64,000 nt of DNA from Phalacrocorax aristotelis (Eukaryota; Chordata; Aves; Suliformes; Phalacrocoracidae), in contig NC_134279.1 in assembly GCF_949628215.1 (NCBI RefSeq), forward strand, positions 53,742,266 through 53,806,265. Reading direction: 5' to 3'. Both the position numbers and the translations under genes were made by a program. Of this stretch, positions 35,201-46,000 are shown piece after piece; position 1 is the stretch's first letter; each line of letters begins with the position of its first letter. The notes below the pieces were generated by a model. It was not told the DNA's origin and made no database searches. It saw nothing but the letters and a program-made list of their open reading frames with translations.

Positions 35201-38200
35201 AGCCTAGCCCTCAAGGACAGACTCCACCACTCCAGGAACGAAAGGTGGGGGGGAAATCCGCAAAGTCTAAATTTCCCCACTCGGTCCAAAGACTATTTTC
35301 CAGACTGTCTCAGGAAACAGACAAAAAGACTGGTACTTCCAAGGAATAGATCTCACTTAGGTTCTCAGGATCAGACCAAAGAACACCTCAGTGCCCAACT
35401 CAAGTGCTCAGAAGCAGCGTCTGAACACACCGATCCATCTCTGTTGACCTCAGGAGCTAGGAAGCCTAGCTGTTGCAAACTTTTCCCTTAGGTGCCCATG
35501 CAAAGATTTTTTGGCTTGAAAGGGATGAGTCAAGCAGGAGCGCAAGGCAAGAGGGAGAGAAAGGATTGTTTGCTTACTTGCTTGCTTTTTTTAAATTATC
35601 ACCAATTCTTGCCACCACCAGGAAAAATAACATCTCAGAAGTCATTCCCTGCTCTTTAAAACAAGTGAAGCTAACATCTTCTATTAAAATTTTCAGAGTT
35701 CACATGCAGAAGTAGTGTCATTGTGGCCATGATGATCTAAGGATGCAAGCGAGGCGAGGCTTGTATAAGGGTATACATTTCACCCTCATTTGTAGACCAA
35801 GCAGTATAGCTGGAAATAACCTGCAGGGCCTGGGGTATGCGAGGCTTTTTCTGTCTATATACATTGTACTCAAAACCTAGCTCAATACTGTAGCAGTGTG
35901 AAGAGGTATTTTATTAAAATATTTATTACTTCCTGCTCACTTGAAATGTAATACCTATATATTACGCTCACAGCACATGAAGACTTCCCATACTTCAACA
36001 AGCAAATAACAGCAAAGATGGCCCCAGTGTCCAAAGGCAGACAGACTGGCACACCTCCTGCCCCTTGGTGCCTGGCGAGGAGTACCAGAACAAGGGGTTT
36101 CATTCTAAAGCAGTGGGAGAGCGCCTGCAGGCTGGGAGAGCTTGTTTGCCTCTGGACTCCTAAATCCCAGTGCTTTGTGCGGTCTCATTTTTCTTCAAAC
36201 TTTTTTTTTCCCCCAAGTTTTGAGGTTGGCTAAACCACTGTTTGGCTGAGGGCCTTTCTAAAATGCTCTTTGTTAACTAGAAGCTAAAACTGAAGTCCCT
36301 TGCTGGGAAATCTTTCCCTAGCATTTCCAGACCCAGAGTTAAAAGTCAGATCTCCACAGTTCATATTTTGATCAGCCGATGACAGAGGAACCTTTGATGC
36401 CCGTTTCCTTGCTTTGAACCTGTCTCTTGCCCCATCCAGGGGCACAGAGTTATGGCAGCCGAGCTGGGAACCCAGCTGGGCTCTGCATTGGCCCTAGGAG
36501 ATGCCGAGGGCGTAACAAGCCGCCCCCTTCCCCGGGTGCTCCCTGTCGGGGAAAGAGCGAGCCGCCTGCAGCCAGCCAGGGCTGGGGTGGAGATGGTGGG
36601 AGGGGGTTACATGCACACGCTTCAGCCCCCATCAGGCTGCAGGCGCTTGCCAGATCCTGCCTGCCCACGGGGAGCCCAAGCGGCAGCCCCCAAGGAGGGG
36701 GGAAGCCCCGCTACCCCTCTGTCCCGCGGCCCCTCGGCGGAGCCCGACAGCTAGAGCCACCGCGGGTCAAAGGCTGCCCGGGACACCAAGCAAACCTAGC
36801 TGAGATGGCAGCTCCCAGCCACTTCGCTGTTTGTCTGGGAAACAATAGGAAAGCTTTTGCCAAGCTGGAGCGATTTTGGTTTTTTCTTAATGCGAGGTAG
36901 CCAGGAAAAAGAAAAGCGGGATAGGGGAGATGGAGAAGGGCAGCGCGAAGCCGTGTTTCCCTCTGGAGCTGGCTAACTCTGCTGGCACTGCCACCCGGGG
37001 CTTCTTCTCCAGCCCTCTCAGTCGGGCGAGGCACGGACCCCGAGGGCGCGGGAGTCTCGGCAGGGGGGACAGACGTTGTGCCCCGGCTCGATGGGTGGGG
37101 TACCAAGGGAGAGCGACATGCCCACAACCCCGGGGACGGCTCCGTCGGTCTCCATGCGCGCCGAGGCGATGCCCTGCCTGCCCCGGGCATGCAGCCTCGG
37201 GCCCCGGAGGAGCGCCGGGGAGCTGGAGCGCTGCAAGAGACGCGCCGAAAATGCCGTCGAGGGGCGCTGGAAACGTGGCCCCGGCGCGGGCGGGGGCCAG
37301 GGCATCGCCCCCGCCTCTGCCCCGCAGCCGCCCGCCGGGATGCAGGCAAGCCCCGGGGGCTGGCGGCTGCGCCCCGGGGCTGCTGCTGCCGCCTCGCTAG
37401 ATGTGTCGCTGCTGGCTCCAGAAAAAGCTGTCCAAGTCCTGTTCTCTGGAACGGCTCCTGGGCCGCGGGATCCGCGTCCAAAAATGTTGAGCAATGCCGC
37501 GAACGGCCAAAAAGCCATTTCCTACTTGCTTTTAGGACTTTTCCAGGGGACTCCAGCCTGGCAGAGGCTGGCAAGTTTGCAACCTCCGCGCTTGACAAAA
37601 TCCAAACGGTGGCCGCGCAGGCTTTGCCCTCCCCCGGGGCAGGAGGCGGTGGGCTCCAGCGGTCCGGCGGGGCGTGCGGCAGGGCTGGCGTTCCCGTTGC
37701 GAGAGGGGGCTGCAAGCTGGAAAGGCTCCAGGTACCAGTCCTGCCTACATTCAGCATCTTCTTTTCCTCTGAGACGTGTAAAAAAAAGACTGGGCGCGCA
37801 GGGATGGAGACAGTGTTGCCTTGGGAGGCGTGCGAGGGAGGGGGTGTCTGTGCCCCCGCCCGGGGTCTCGGGGCAATTTAGGCTACCCGGTGAGGGGGAG
37901 TGAGGTGAGGAAGGGAGAATCTGAAGGTGGTGAAAAACAAAGGGTGGGGGAAGGGAGGGGAGAGCGGCGGGGTGAAGGCAGCAAGGGATGCGAGAAGATG
38001 GGGAGCCTCTGAGCGCGACCCTACCTTACTTTGTCGGTGCGGGTCCCCCCGGGCGGGCACCGCGGCTGCCCGCGGAGGCCCGGCGGGTCGCTCCCGCCCC
38101 CGCGGCAGGAATGCGGCGCGGTGGCCCCCGCCGTCCCAATGTGTTTGTCATTAGCGCTGCTCGCCGCCGCGCCCCGACGGCCCGCCGAGCGCCGGCTCCT

Positions 38201-38329
38201 CGCTCCCCTCCGCGGGGGCCGCCCGCCCGCCGCCCCCCGCGCCCCGCGGGAAGGAGTACCGCCGCCCGGCTCAGAGCATCGGGGAAAAAAGGGGGGAGGG
38301 GGGAAACCCCAAACCAACAACAAATAAAT

Positions 38330-38400
38330 AAAGGAGGAGAAAGAAAAGAGGAAAAAAAAAAAGAAGCGGGAGAAAAGGTGAAAAAAAGAAAAAGGTGGGG
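38330..38400 (+). repeat. Purine-rich tract next to the exon 1 donor
   Basis: About 70 nt almost entirely A and G on the plus strand, so polypyrimidine in the PDGFRA sense strand, starting about 20 nt inside intron 1. Such mirror-like tracts can adopt triplex DNA and can attract pyrimidine-tract proteins. No function is shown. Confidence 0.5.
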
Positions 38401-38560
38401 AAACTGCCCCTCACCTCTTACCTTCTCCTTTATAATCCGCAGCCCCAGTCCTGCAGATTGTAAAATATCCAAAATAGGTCCACGTCTTTTGTGACTTTCC
38501 CCTCTCAGCCGCGCTCTTTCCCTCCCTTTCGCCCTCCCTCCCGATCCGACTGTAATGGTC

Positions 38561-38620
38561 TCACAAACCGCGTCCCGTAATTGATTCAATGTTATAGTCC
38601 ATCCTTCCAAAACTAATCAT
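38561..38620 (-). other. Upstream ORF in PDGFRA exon 1 (19 codons plus stop)
   Basis: An ATG at 38618-38620 opens a frame closed by TGA at 38561-38563, and a second in-frame ATG lies at 38600-38602. The peptide is MISFGRMDYNIESITGRGL. From memory, the human exon 1 holds the same frame with both ATGs, the same length and only about three or four changed residues. I saw no other ATG in the rest of exon 1. By general knowledge of upstream ORFs it would be expected to dampen or condition initiation at the main start, which lies beyond the exon 1/2 junction. The human comparison is recalled, not computed. Confidence 0.6.
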
Positions 38621-38745
38621 TTGCTTTAAGTAAATAGCTGTCAGGAAATGAAGCCCCCCCTCCGGCCCCTTCAGAATAAGAGCCGCCCTGGCTCGCCCGG
38701 CGCCCCCAGCCCCGCGGCCGGAGGCGGGCGGGACGGCGGGAGGCT

Positions 38746-38753
38746 CTTACGCA
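38746..38753 (-). promoter_or_regulatory. C/EBP-like site TGCGTAAG near the PDGFRA transcription start
   Basis: The minus strand reads CCCCCTGCCTGCGTAAGAGC across this point. The human leader, as I recall it, carries CCCCCTGATTGCGTAAGAGC at the same distance from the conserved exon 1 block. TTGCGTAA is a C/EBP-type core, and C/EBP regulation of mammalian PDGFRA promoters has been reported. The bird copy has C in place of the first T, so binding may be weaker. Function is inference. Confidence 0.35.
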
Positions 38754-38870
38754 GGCAGGGGGGCCAGTCTCTGCCTCCAGATTTCACCAGCCTTGCAGGG
38801 GAGGGGGAGGTTAGCCATATGGCAGGGGCGAGGGGGAGGAAAGGGGGAAGCGGAGAGTTTTGCACGGCAG

Positions 38871-38903
38871 GGGGAAAAAATAATAATAAAAAAAAAAAAA
38901 AAC
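38871..38903 (+). repeat. A-rich simple repeat upstream of PDGFRA exon 1
   Basis: A run of (AAT)n followed by about 16 A, in the otherwise G+C-rich promoter domain. Confidence 0.6.
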
Positions 38904-40190
38904 TACAATCAACCAACCCAAAAAACTTTCATGCAAACTCCGAGTGCTCCCAATTTCATGAATGAGCCTTCCCTCCTCAGACCCTCCAGGCCGGTGGGGC
39001 GCCGAGCTCGGTGTCCGCGGTCACAGTGTGAGTTTATGGATGGGAGTTTGATCTGGAAACGAATTTTCGGCTTCCTCGTGTCCTTTGTACACCACTGAGC
39101 TCGGGCTTGGGCTAGAGAGCTGGATGGACGGCAGTGAGCCAGCCAGAAGCAGGAGGCACTGAGAGAGAGGGGGAGAGCCGAATCACTAGCATTTGTGAAT
39201 GAAAGACACAACGAAAGGTAATTTTCGCCAGGAGCCAGGCCTCCCGAGCCCCGCCGCTCCGACGGGACCGGGAAAGCTCTTCTCTTCTTCTCCACCTTTG
39301 CTTTGCCCAGCGCAAAGAAATCCCAGTAATAACCGAGGCGGGGGGCACGGCGAGGGCCGGAGGTGCCTGCGGAGGCGAGGGCAGCGCACGGCCGAGCCCG
39401 TCCTCTTTGAACACGCTCCAGACGGAGCTTTGATCCCCGCCGGGGAGCCACCACCGGGTATCTCTGCTTTGTTGGCCGTCGCTATCTGCTGGAGATAAGG
39501 GGTGGCCGAGGGAGCTGCCCTGGCAGCCCTTCTGCTGCAGGCTCCGTGCGGAAAGAGGCGAGCGGGGCCGGCGGGGCGATGCGGCGGCCGCAGGAGAGGG
39601 GGCAGTGCAGCCCCAGGAAAGGAGCGGCGGGGGAGGCCCCTGCCCGCCTGCCTGCTCCGCTGCCCGCCTGCTCCTCTGCCCGTCTGCCTACCTCCTGGGG
39701 AGGGCACCGGGCCGAGAGCAGCGCCCCAGCGCCCCAGGGCTTCTCCCACTTCCTCCCCTCCTGAGTCTGGCCCCTCTCCCCCCCTCCATTTTTTCCTTTT
39801 AGTATTAAACAAAAGAAAAGTTTCTCCTCAAAGTCAAGCGCCAGGATCCGGTGGTTTTTCTCTTTTCTAAACGAAGGAGAATTAAAACTCTGAAACGAAG
39901 ATGCCCCGAAGGGAACAGGGGCAGAAAGGAGAACGAACTCCCGCGAAAAGCGCGCGGAGGCTGCGGTGCCCCGGCCGGGCCCGCGGGGTCCCCGGCGGCG
40001 CTCCCGGCCCCTTTGCACGCCCTCCACTAGTGCATCCTCGGGCTCGGGTGAGTGCACAACCCCGCTATTGCTTCCACATGTTCCTCCAGGAAATCATCGG
40101 AGTCAGAGCTGTGAGCAGACCCTGGTCGGAATGCTAACAGGATACCGTAATGCTTGTGAATAAACAACAGGCTCCCAGTGAGTCAAAAGC

Positions 40191-40262
40191 ATGGAAAAAA
40201 CACACACACACACAAACAACAACAACCCACCACCAAACAAAACACCAAAAACAACAACCCTG
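40191..40262 (+). repeat. CA/CAA simple repeat
   Basis: A short (CA)n run followed by degenerate CAA- and ACCAA-type repeats, in a gap of the CpG-rich domain about 1.4 kb upstream of exon 1. Confidence 0.6.
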
Positions 40263-41392
40263 GAAAACAACCCGCTGCAACCTGGAACTCTCCACCTGGA
40301 GGGAGGCGAGGGGGAGAGCGCACCCAGCAGCCTGCACCCCTTAATTTGTGGAGGGAAAGGTCCTATCACGACTTGGGTCGGACCTGCGGGCTCTGGCAGA
40401 TCTAAGCCCCACGAGGATGTGCGGTTCAGACCGGCGGCAGCAGCTGTCTGTGAGCTCCGAAGCGATGCCGCCCGGCCCTGGGCCCTGCTTTACCGGCGTG
40501 AACGTATCCTGTCTAACGTGCGGGGTGGCGGAGGTGATTCCTGGCGAGGTACCCTCAGGATGGGATGTAATGCAAGAGTACCTCTTGCAAAAAGAAAGGA
40601 GCAAAAGGAAGGGGAAGGCGCCTTCTGGTTGCAATTACCTGCCTCATTTGAATAATGGCTTTGTCATGATCATTATCGAGCGGTCGTTAACGGCTTCCAC
40701 GTGGGATCTCACAAGACCCAGCGAAAAATAAAACTTGCGAATTCGGGGACTGGCAAAGCTGTCTGCCAGGCCAGCCTGGCGCTGGGACGGGGACGGCGGT
40801 GCCCCGTCTCCCAGGGCCCCTCGGGGAACCGGCGACACCTTCGCGACGTGACTTCTCCCGTCCCCACGCTAAGGGCCGGGCCGCGCCGGCCCCACGCCCG
40901 CCGCCCTGGGTGGGGGGACCCGGCTGTGCCCGCAGGGCCGGGGCCGGGCAGCTGCTGCTGGGCCGATCCCCCCCGAGGTGCCTGCGGTGCCTGAGGGTCG
41001 GGCCCGCGCAGTGGAGGTGGTAGTTAAAATAAACCTTGCAGGACGGCTGCTGAGCTCTTCCCCCTGCCCCGTGTGGCGCAGGGGGGTCCCGTCCAGGGAG
41101 GCACGGGGGACTCGGGGTTAGCGAGAGGACAGGCTGGGGCGGGGGGATGTTGGATTTTCACCACTGCAGCCCCCTTCCCCTCCCCCCGAAGGCCTGGAGC
41201 ATGAGGCATGCCGTTAGCGCGTGTTTATGCGGCAACAGATGGAAGCTGCACATCTTAAACAAAACTGCGGGCTAGGGCTGCTCTCCCGTTTTCATGCTCC
41301 AACCTGCCCCCCCCGCCCCCCCTGGGGTGGGTGTCGTCCCGTCCCCCCCCCAGGCCCGCAGCGCTGTCGGGGTCCGGGCAGCGGGCATCGAC

Positions 41393-41428
41393 GGGGCGGG
41401 TTTTTGCGGGGCGGGTTTTGCAGGGCAG
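41393..41428 (+). other. Potential G-quadruplex in the PDGFRA upstream CpG domain
   Basis: The plus strand reads GGGGCGGGTTTTTGCGGGGC and GGGTTTTGCAGGG, five G-runs in 36 nt built on a repeated GCGGGGCGGGTTTT unit. It lies about 2.6 kb upstream of exon 1. Folding is a prediction only. Confidence 0.4.
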
Positions 41429-43000
41429 CTGGCTCCGCTCTCGGAGGTTTCCAGGGGGGGCTGGGAGCCTGCGAGCCGCCCCGCTCAGCATCCCCCCACC
41501 CGGGAGGAGTCCCAGTTTGCCGCAAGTAATGAGCCCATTCCTGCGGCTCTCTCCCAGGGGCGAGCCGGGTAGCGTTTAGCGGGCTGGGGCTGTTAGGCAG
41601 CCTAATAGGTGGCTCATGTGGGGTCCGAGGGGTCTTCTGCAGCACAGGGGTGGGTGAGAGGGGGTGCCCGGGGCCCGCGGGACGTCCCGCCGTGGGGCCG
41701 CAGCCTTTTGTCTCGGTGGGAAGGCAGGTCTGGGTTTGATTACCGTTACCCACGTTGCAGCAATGCACGGTGCGGGGGTCAGCCGCAGCCTGCTCACCCT
41801 TTCTACCTTTTGGAGCAGGAACCCCTGCGTGCTGAAGAGCAGCTCCAGCCTGGAGCAGACCCCCCTCAAACCCCTGAGAGAGGGAGGAAGCAGAGCGGCC
41901 TCTCATCGCTTGTCTGTATAAATCTGTACTTGCATCTATCGCAGAGGGACGAGAACACAGTGGTGAGGGCTTCCTGAGACAGAAGGGGAGCACATCGGGG
42001 GACCGCCAAGCCCCCCGGCCCCCCCGGGAGGCGTGTGCTGCCCGCAGGAGGGCCCTGTGTGCATTTACAGACCTACTAGTTTGGTTTTTTTCTTTCCCTC
42101 TTTCTGCAACACCAGATTCCCTCATTTTGTTTGTTCAACAGAATTTGGCTCTGAATAGCAGGGATCCCGTGTCACCGGGAGAGCAGGGAGCCAGACAAAA
42201 GAAATTAACGTTGCCCAGCCTGCCCTCCCCGGCCTTTATTTTGATTCCCCACATAGTTGGCTAAGGTAGTTCCCCATGCCCGTCCATTTCCCGCTGAAGC
42301 TGTGGCTGCCGCAGCATCGAGCTGTTTTGCTTCCACTGTTAAAAGATGCCAAAACAGCCGTGGAAGCCTTATTCTTTGAAAAAAACCAGACTTTGTTTTC
42401 CCTTCTGCTCCCGCCCTGACTTTCTGACTGGGGCAGGATAAACACGCTGCTCTGCTCCAGAAGCGGCCCGATTCCGGTTTAGGGGTGAGGCAGGGCAGCC
42501 CAGAAGGCAAGGGGAAAACGGGTTGCTCCTCCAGCCAGCCCTTCACCGCGCCCTACCGCGCCCTTGGCTCTGCCCCAGACCCCCCCAGACCCCGGGGCGC
42601 GGAGCCCCGGTCCCCGCCGCCGCACCGATGGGGCGGGGAGGCTGAGCCGCCCTCGATGCCGGATGCCTCGATGCCTCGGCCCCTCCGGAGATGCCCTTCG
42701 CCGCCGGCCGAGGGTCCCCGGGCAGCGCCGCCGCCCCCCGCGACACTAGAGGGCACCGGAGCCCGCAGGAGGAGCGAGCCCCGCCGAGCCGGGGCACCGC
42801 ACGCCCCGCCAACCTTTGGGGTCTCTGTTGCTATTTAAGGGATCGACCGGGTTTAGGAGAGGATGGGGAAGAGGGGCCGTCCTCCCATCCCCGAGAATCT
42901 GAGAGCTTTGTCCCTGCAGGTCCAGCGCAGCGCAGCGCAGCACAGCCCCGGGCTGCCGTGGGCCGGGCTCGGCAGCTCGGGGGATGTGGCATGCTGCAAG

Positions 43001-46000
43001 TAAAGCAGAGAGAGCAATTCGTCCCGCGCCACAAATGAGAAGTTTTCCCTCTAAAATCAAAGGACCTCCTCTGCTGATTCAGCCCAGGTTTGATTTCGGT
43101 TTGTAACTCCCGAGACCATTATCTCTGCCTTTGTTCTTTCAAGCTCCAGCAATTAATGGATTAGAGCAGGACAAAACCAGAGCCATACCAGGCTGCTTTC
43201 GTTCTGGGTCTATTTACTCTTAGCACCAGCTTTGCCCCCTCGGGCTGCTGTGCTCGGGGACCCAGCCCTGATATCTGCACGGGGGAGCTGGCTGGGGCAG
43301 AGACCACCCTGGGCATAACAGTCAGCCATCCTTGACAGGATGGGCACAGGCCAATGCAGGTCGATGTCAGCCTCAGGCCTGGCACGTGCCTGGGCTGACG
43401 ACGTCCACCATACATCCCTCCCGTGGGCACAGAAGCACCAAGGTGGGCTGTGTGTCACGAAGGGGCAAACTCAGGAGAGACCCAACATATCTGTTTACTG
43501 ACTACCCCGTATTACCCAGCTCCAGACACAGGATGTAATTTTTCTGCTTCATCCCATGAACAGGTTTTTCTTCTGATGCTTAGTGATTAACAATACATCC
43601 CTTTGGGATGATTTGCTGTAGAATAACTGGAGCTATGGCCAAGGCTTCTAAATTGTCACTGGATTTCTAAAATAATCCCTCTCCTCCCTGGATGTTACAT
43701 GTTCCAACATACCACAACAAGCAAAACACCATCCCTCTGTTCCTGTGACATGGAGAGATTCTGAGCATGGGTCTCACAGATCCCAAGGATAAAGAGGAGG
43801 GAAGGCCATTAATGCCTCCTAAAAGAACCTGCAGAATTGGGGTTTGTGTGGAGGCGGTGGAGGTTACGAGTTTCACCCAATACTTTCCAAAACAGGTCAA
43901 CCCCTAACCCACCATTAGAAATTGCAAGAACCAGCACCCGTGTCGACACAGCCAGCCAAAAGCTCCAGACCTGGAAATTAATTTAGTAATTTCTCTTAGT
44001 CATTAAATTCAGGCATTCATTTTACATTTACTTAACAAGACAGTGCTGGAGGTGCATTAGGAGGAGCTGTGAATCACATTGTCATTCTTCTTGTAGCACT
44101 GTGTGTTTCCTGTGCTCAAACACAAGCTTGAGGTTAGTCCTATAACCCCAATCTGTGATGGAAGCAATCAAGTGGGTGCCAATCGCACCTAGAGCCATTC
44201 CAAGAGCTATCAGTGACTGAAGCCCACATGCACAGTTTTCTTTCTTTAGTTGGGAGACAGGAGGGACTGACACACTGAAAAAAACAGGGGAAACTGTTCC
44301 TCTGTCACTTCTACAAAAAGCTGTTTGGGCTTTTCCTTTGTCTGAGGTGACCGGTTTTAGTCTGTACCTCATCTAGTTCTGCAGGGAGCACTCCCTGCTT
44401 CAGTTACGTGTGTATTTGCCCGTCCATTGTTGACAGTCCTTTAGAGTACTGGGTTATATGTACTTCACTTCAGCGAGGCGGTTGCAGAGGGAGAAATGAG
44501 AAAGTGAGATGAGAGGAAAATGCAGGGATAGGTCCCTTCCCTGCAGCCATGGATGCAGATCTACAGCTCGGGCTTCACTGAGAGAGGGGAGCTCTGGCAT
44601 GGCTCAAGAGCAGGGGATACAAGAGCATGTAGCCAGGTTGTGATCCTTAGTCTGCTAGCTGTTTTAGTTAGATAGCCCAGTTTTTAACCTAAATTATCTT
44701 TTGAGAAAGTGTCTAATGTGGAAACTGGGCCAGATTCTTCTTTGTGTAAATCTGGTGTAACTCTAACTTCAAGGGAAATATTCCAGATTGAATCTGGTAT
44801 AATTAAGATTAAAAATTGGCTCTGGAAGTCTTTTCTTTGGCAATAAAGTTAGAGAAGCACTGTGAAGAAAAATAATTCAAACCAGAGCATTGTTTCAGTG
44901 CTCTTTTAAATAACATATGCTATAGGAGCATTGAAGGCATTTGTTCTCCATGGCAGCAGTATTTTAAAACTTTCGCTTTGGTTCCGCTAACCAAGTTAAC
45001 CCTTGATAACCGTGTTTAAAATATGTTATGTACATAAGCTTATAATTTTGCAGGACATTGTCCAAATAACAACAACAAACAGTGTTCTAGTCAAATTACA
45101 TGACTGCTGCCATGGCAGTAGCAAGCTTCCTCTTGCTGGTGAACATTTCACTGTTCTAGCCACAACACAGACATTGCAATGAATCTGAATTTATACCTCA
45201 CTTGTCAACAAGGTTTTTTTATGATGAAAACCTTGTTATTTGAATGTTAAACTCAACACACTGAGAAGGAGCAATTTTCAGAAGGTGATTACTTAGTATC
45301 CCTGCGAAGCAAACTCTGAAAGGAGTCCCTAAAGGAATGCTAAAATACTGAAGACCCATAAATTACTAGACATTTTTCTAGCTCCCATGAATCAGATGAC
45401 AAGATGTCCTTTAATATTTTCTGTGTCTGATGCCACTTCATTTGTTAGGCCCATGTCCCTAATAGAGTATTTTAGTATTAGAATAGAATAATAATCCACC
45501 ATACCATATTTTGGCGAGAAGATGCTGGCCAATTTTTCCCAGGTCTGGCATTCAGCCCTAATGAAATCACAAGGACATTTGTCATTCTCTTGAGTGGTGC
45601 CAGACTTTCACCACAGGTTAATCAGATATTTCTTTAGGGTGTGTAGGAAAAGGGGGAAAAAAAGAATCAGCTGTCTTTGGTTCCTTGTGGTGTATGGAGA
45701 ATGCGGACTTGGAAAATGTGTTTTGTCTTTTTAAGTGGGGTGGGAGGTAGGAGGAGTCAAATCTTGTTTGTTATTTCAAAAGTGCAGGGATATCAAGCCT
45801 TGTCTGCCTTCTTTTTGCTAAAGGACTCCTTGATGAATCAGTGAACAAAGACATCTTGGTGAAGCTGACTCTTTCACAGGGCAATGTTTTAAGCTGTTTA
45901 TCCACCATCCTTCCTCTGCCCTGCATAGGTGCCTTAGACAGATGCAGGAAGTAAATATGGGAGAGCCCAGACCGCAGCCCTGAAAGGACCTGTACTGCAA

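Larger units (their letters stand above)
31264..38421 (-). other. PDGFRA: PDGFRA intron 1
   Basis: 7158 nt between the non-coding first exon and the start-codon exon. The part nearest exon 1 (36.4-38.4 kb) belongs to the CpG-rich domain. Immediately inside the intron lies a purine/pyrimidine tract (38330-38400). A palindromic MITE-like fragment occurs at about 32175-32240. The rest shows no recognised gene; first introns of such genes commonly hold enhancers but none can be identified by eye. Confidence 0.8.
38422..38800 (-). other. PDGFRA: PDGFRA exon 1, non-coding 5' UTR (5' end approximate)
   Basis: The minus strand here reads almost base for base like the human PDGFRA first exon as I remember it. 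Matching stretches include TTTCCTGACAGCTATTTACT at about 38630-38650 and ATGGACTATAACATTGAATC just below it. The exon ends at 38422 in GGAGAAG followed by a strong donor, GTAAGAG. The human exon also ends in GGAGAAG. The 5' end is uncertain. Similarity to the human leader (CCCCCTG, then TGCGTAAGAGC) continues to about 38780, so a start near 38720-38800 is likely. The exon lies in an AT-richer trough between two CpG-dense peaks and contains one short upstream ORF. Confidence 0.85.
36430..43000. promoter_or_regulatory. CpG-island domain spanning the PDGFRA promoter and first exon
   Basis: This stretch is strongly G+C-rich and rich in CpG, in contrast to the A+T-rich introns and distal flanks. 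The densest blocks by eye are about 37020-38310, 39230-40060, 40780-41010, 41280-41720 and 42540-42990. Exon 1 lies between the first two. The long open frames on both strands here are what G+C-rich DNA produces and show no recognisable protein. The span is typical of a developmental regulator promoter. No TATA box is evident near exon 1. Confidence 0.75.

Noticed and set aside
36427..37903. Long overlapping open frames on both strands (up to about 348 codons) in the CpG domain
   Set aside because: They are rich in Pro, Ala, Gly and Arg, overlap one another in several frames, and show no domain. G+C-rich DNA has few stop codons, so such frames are expected.
37988..38610. A 194-codon minus-strand frame through PDGFRA exon 1 into intron 1
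   Set aside because: It has no ATG at its upstream end, runs across the exon 1 donor, and ends in low-complexity Arg/Gly/Pro sequence. Only the short ATG-initiated uORF in a different frame is supported.
45207..45237. Perfect 11-bp inverted repeat with a T-rich loop, resembling a bacterial terminator
   Set aside because: This is vertebrate DNA where such structures do not terminate transcription; short A/T-rich palindromes are common by chance.
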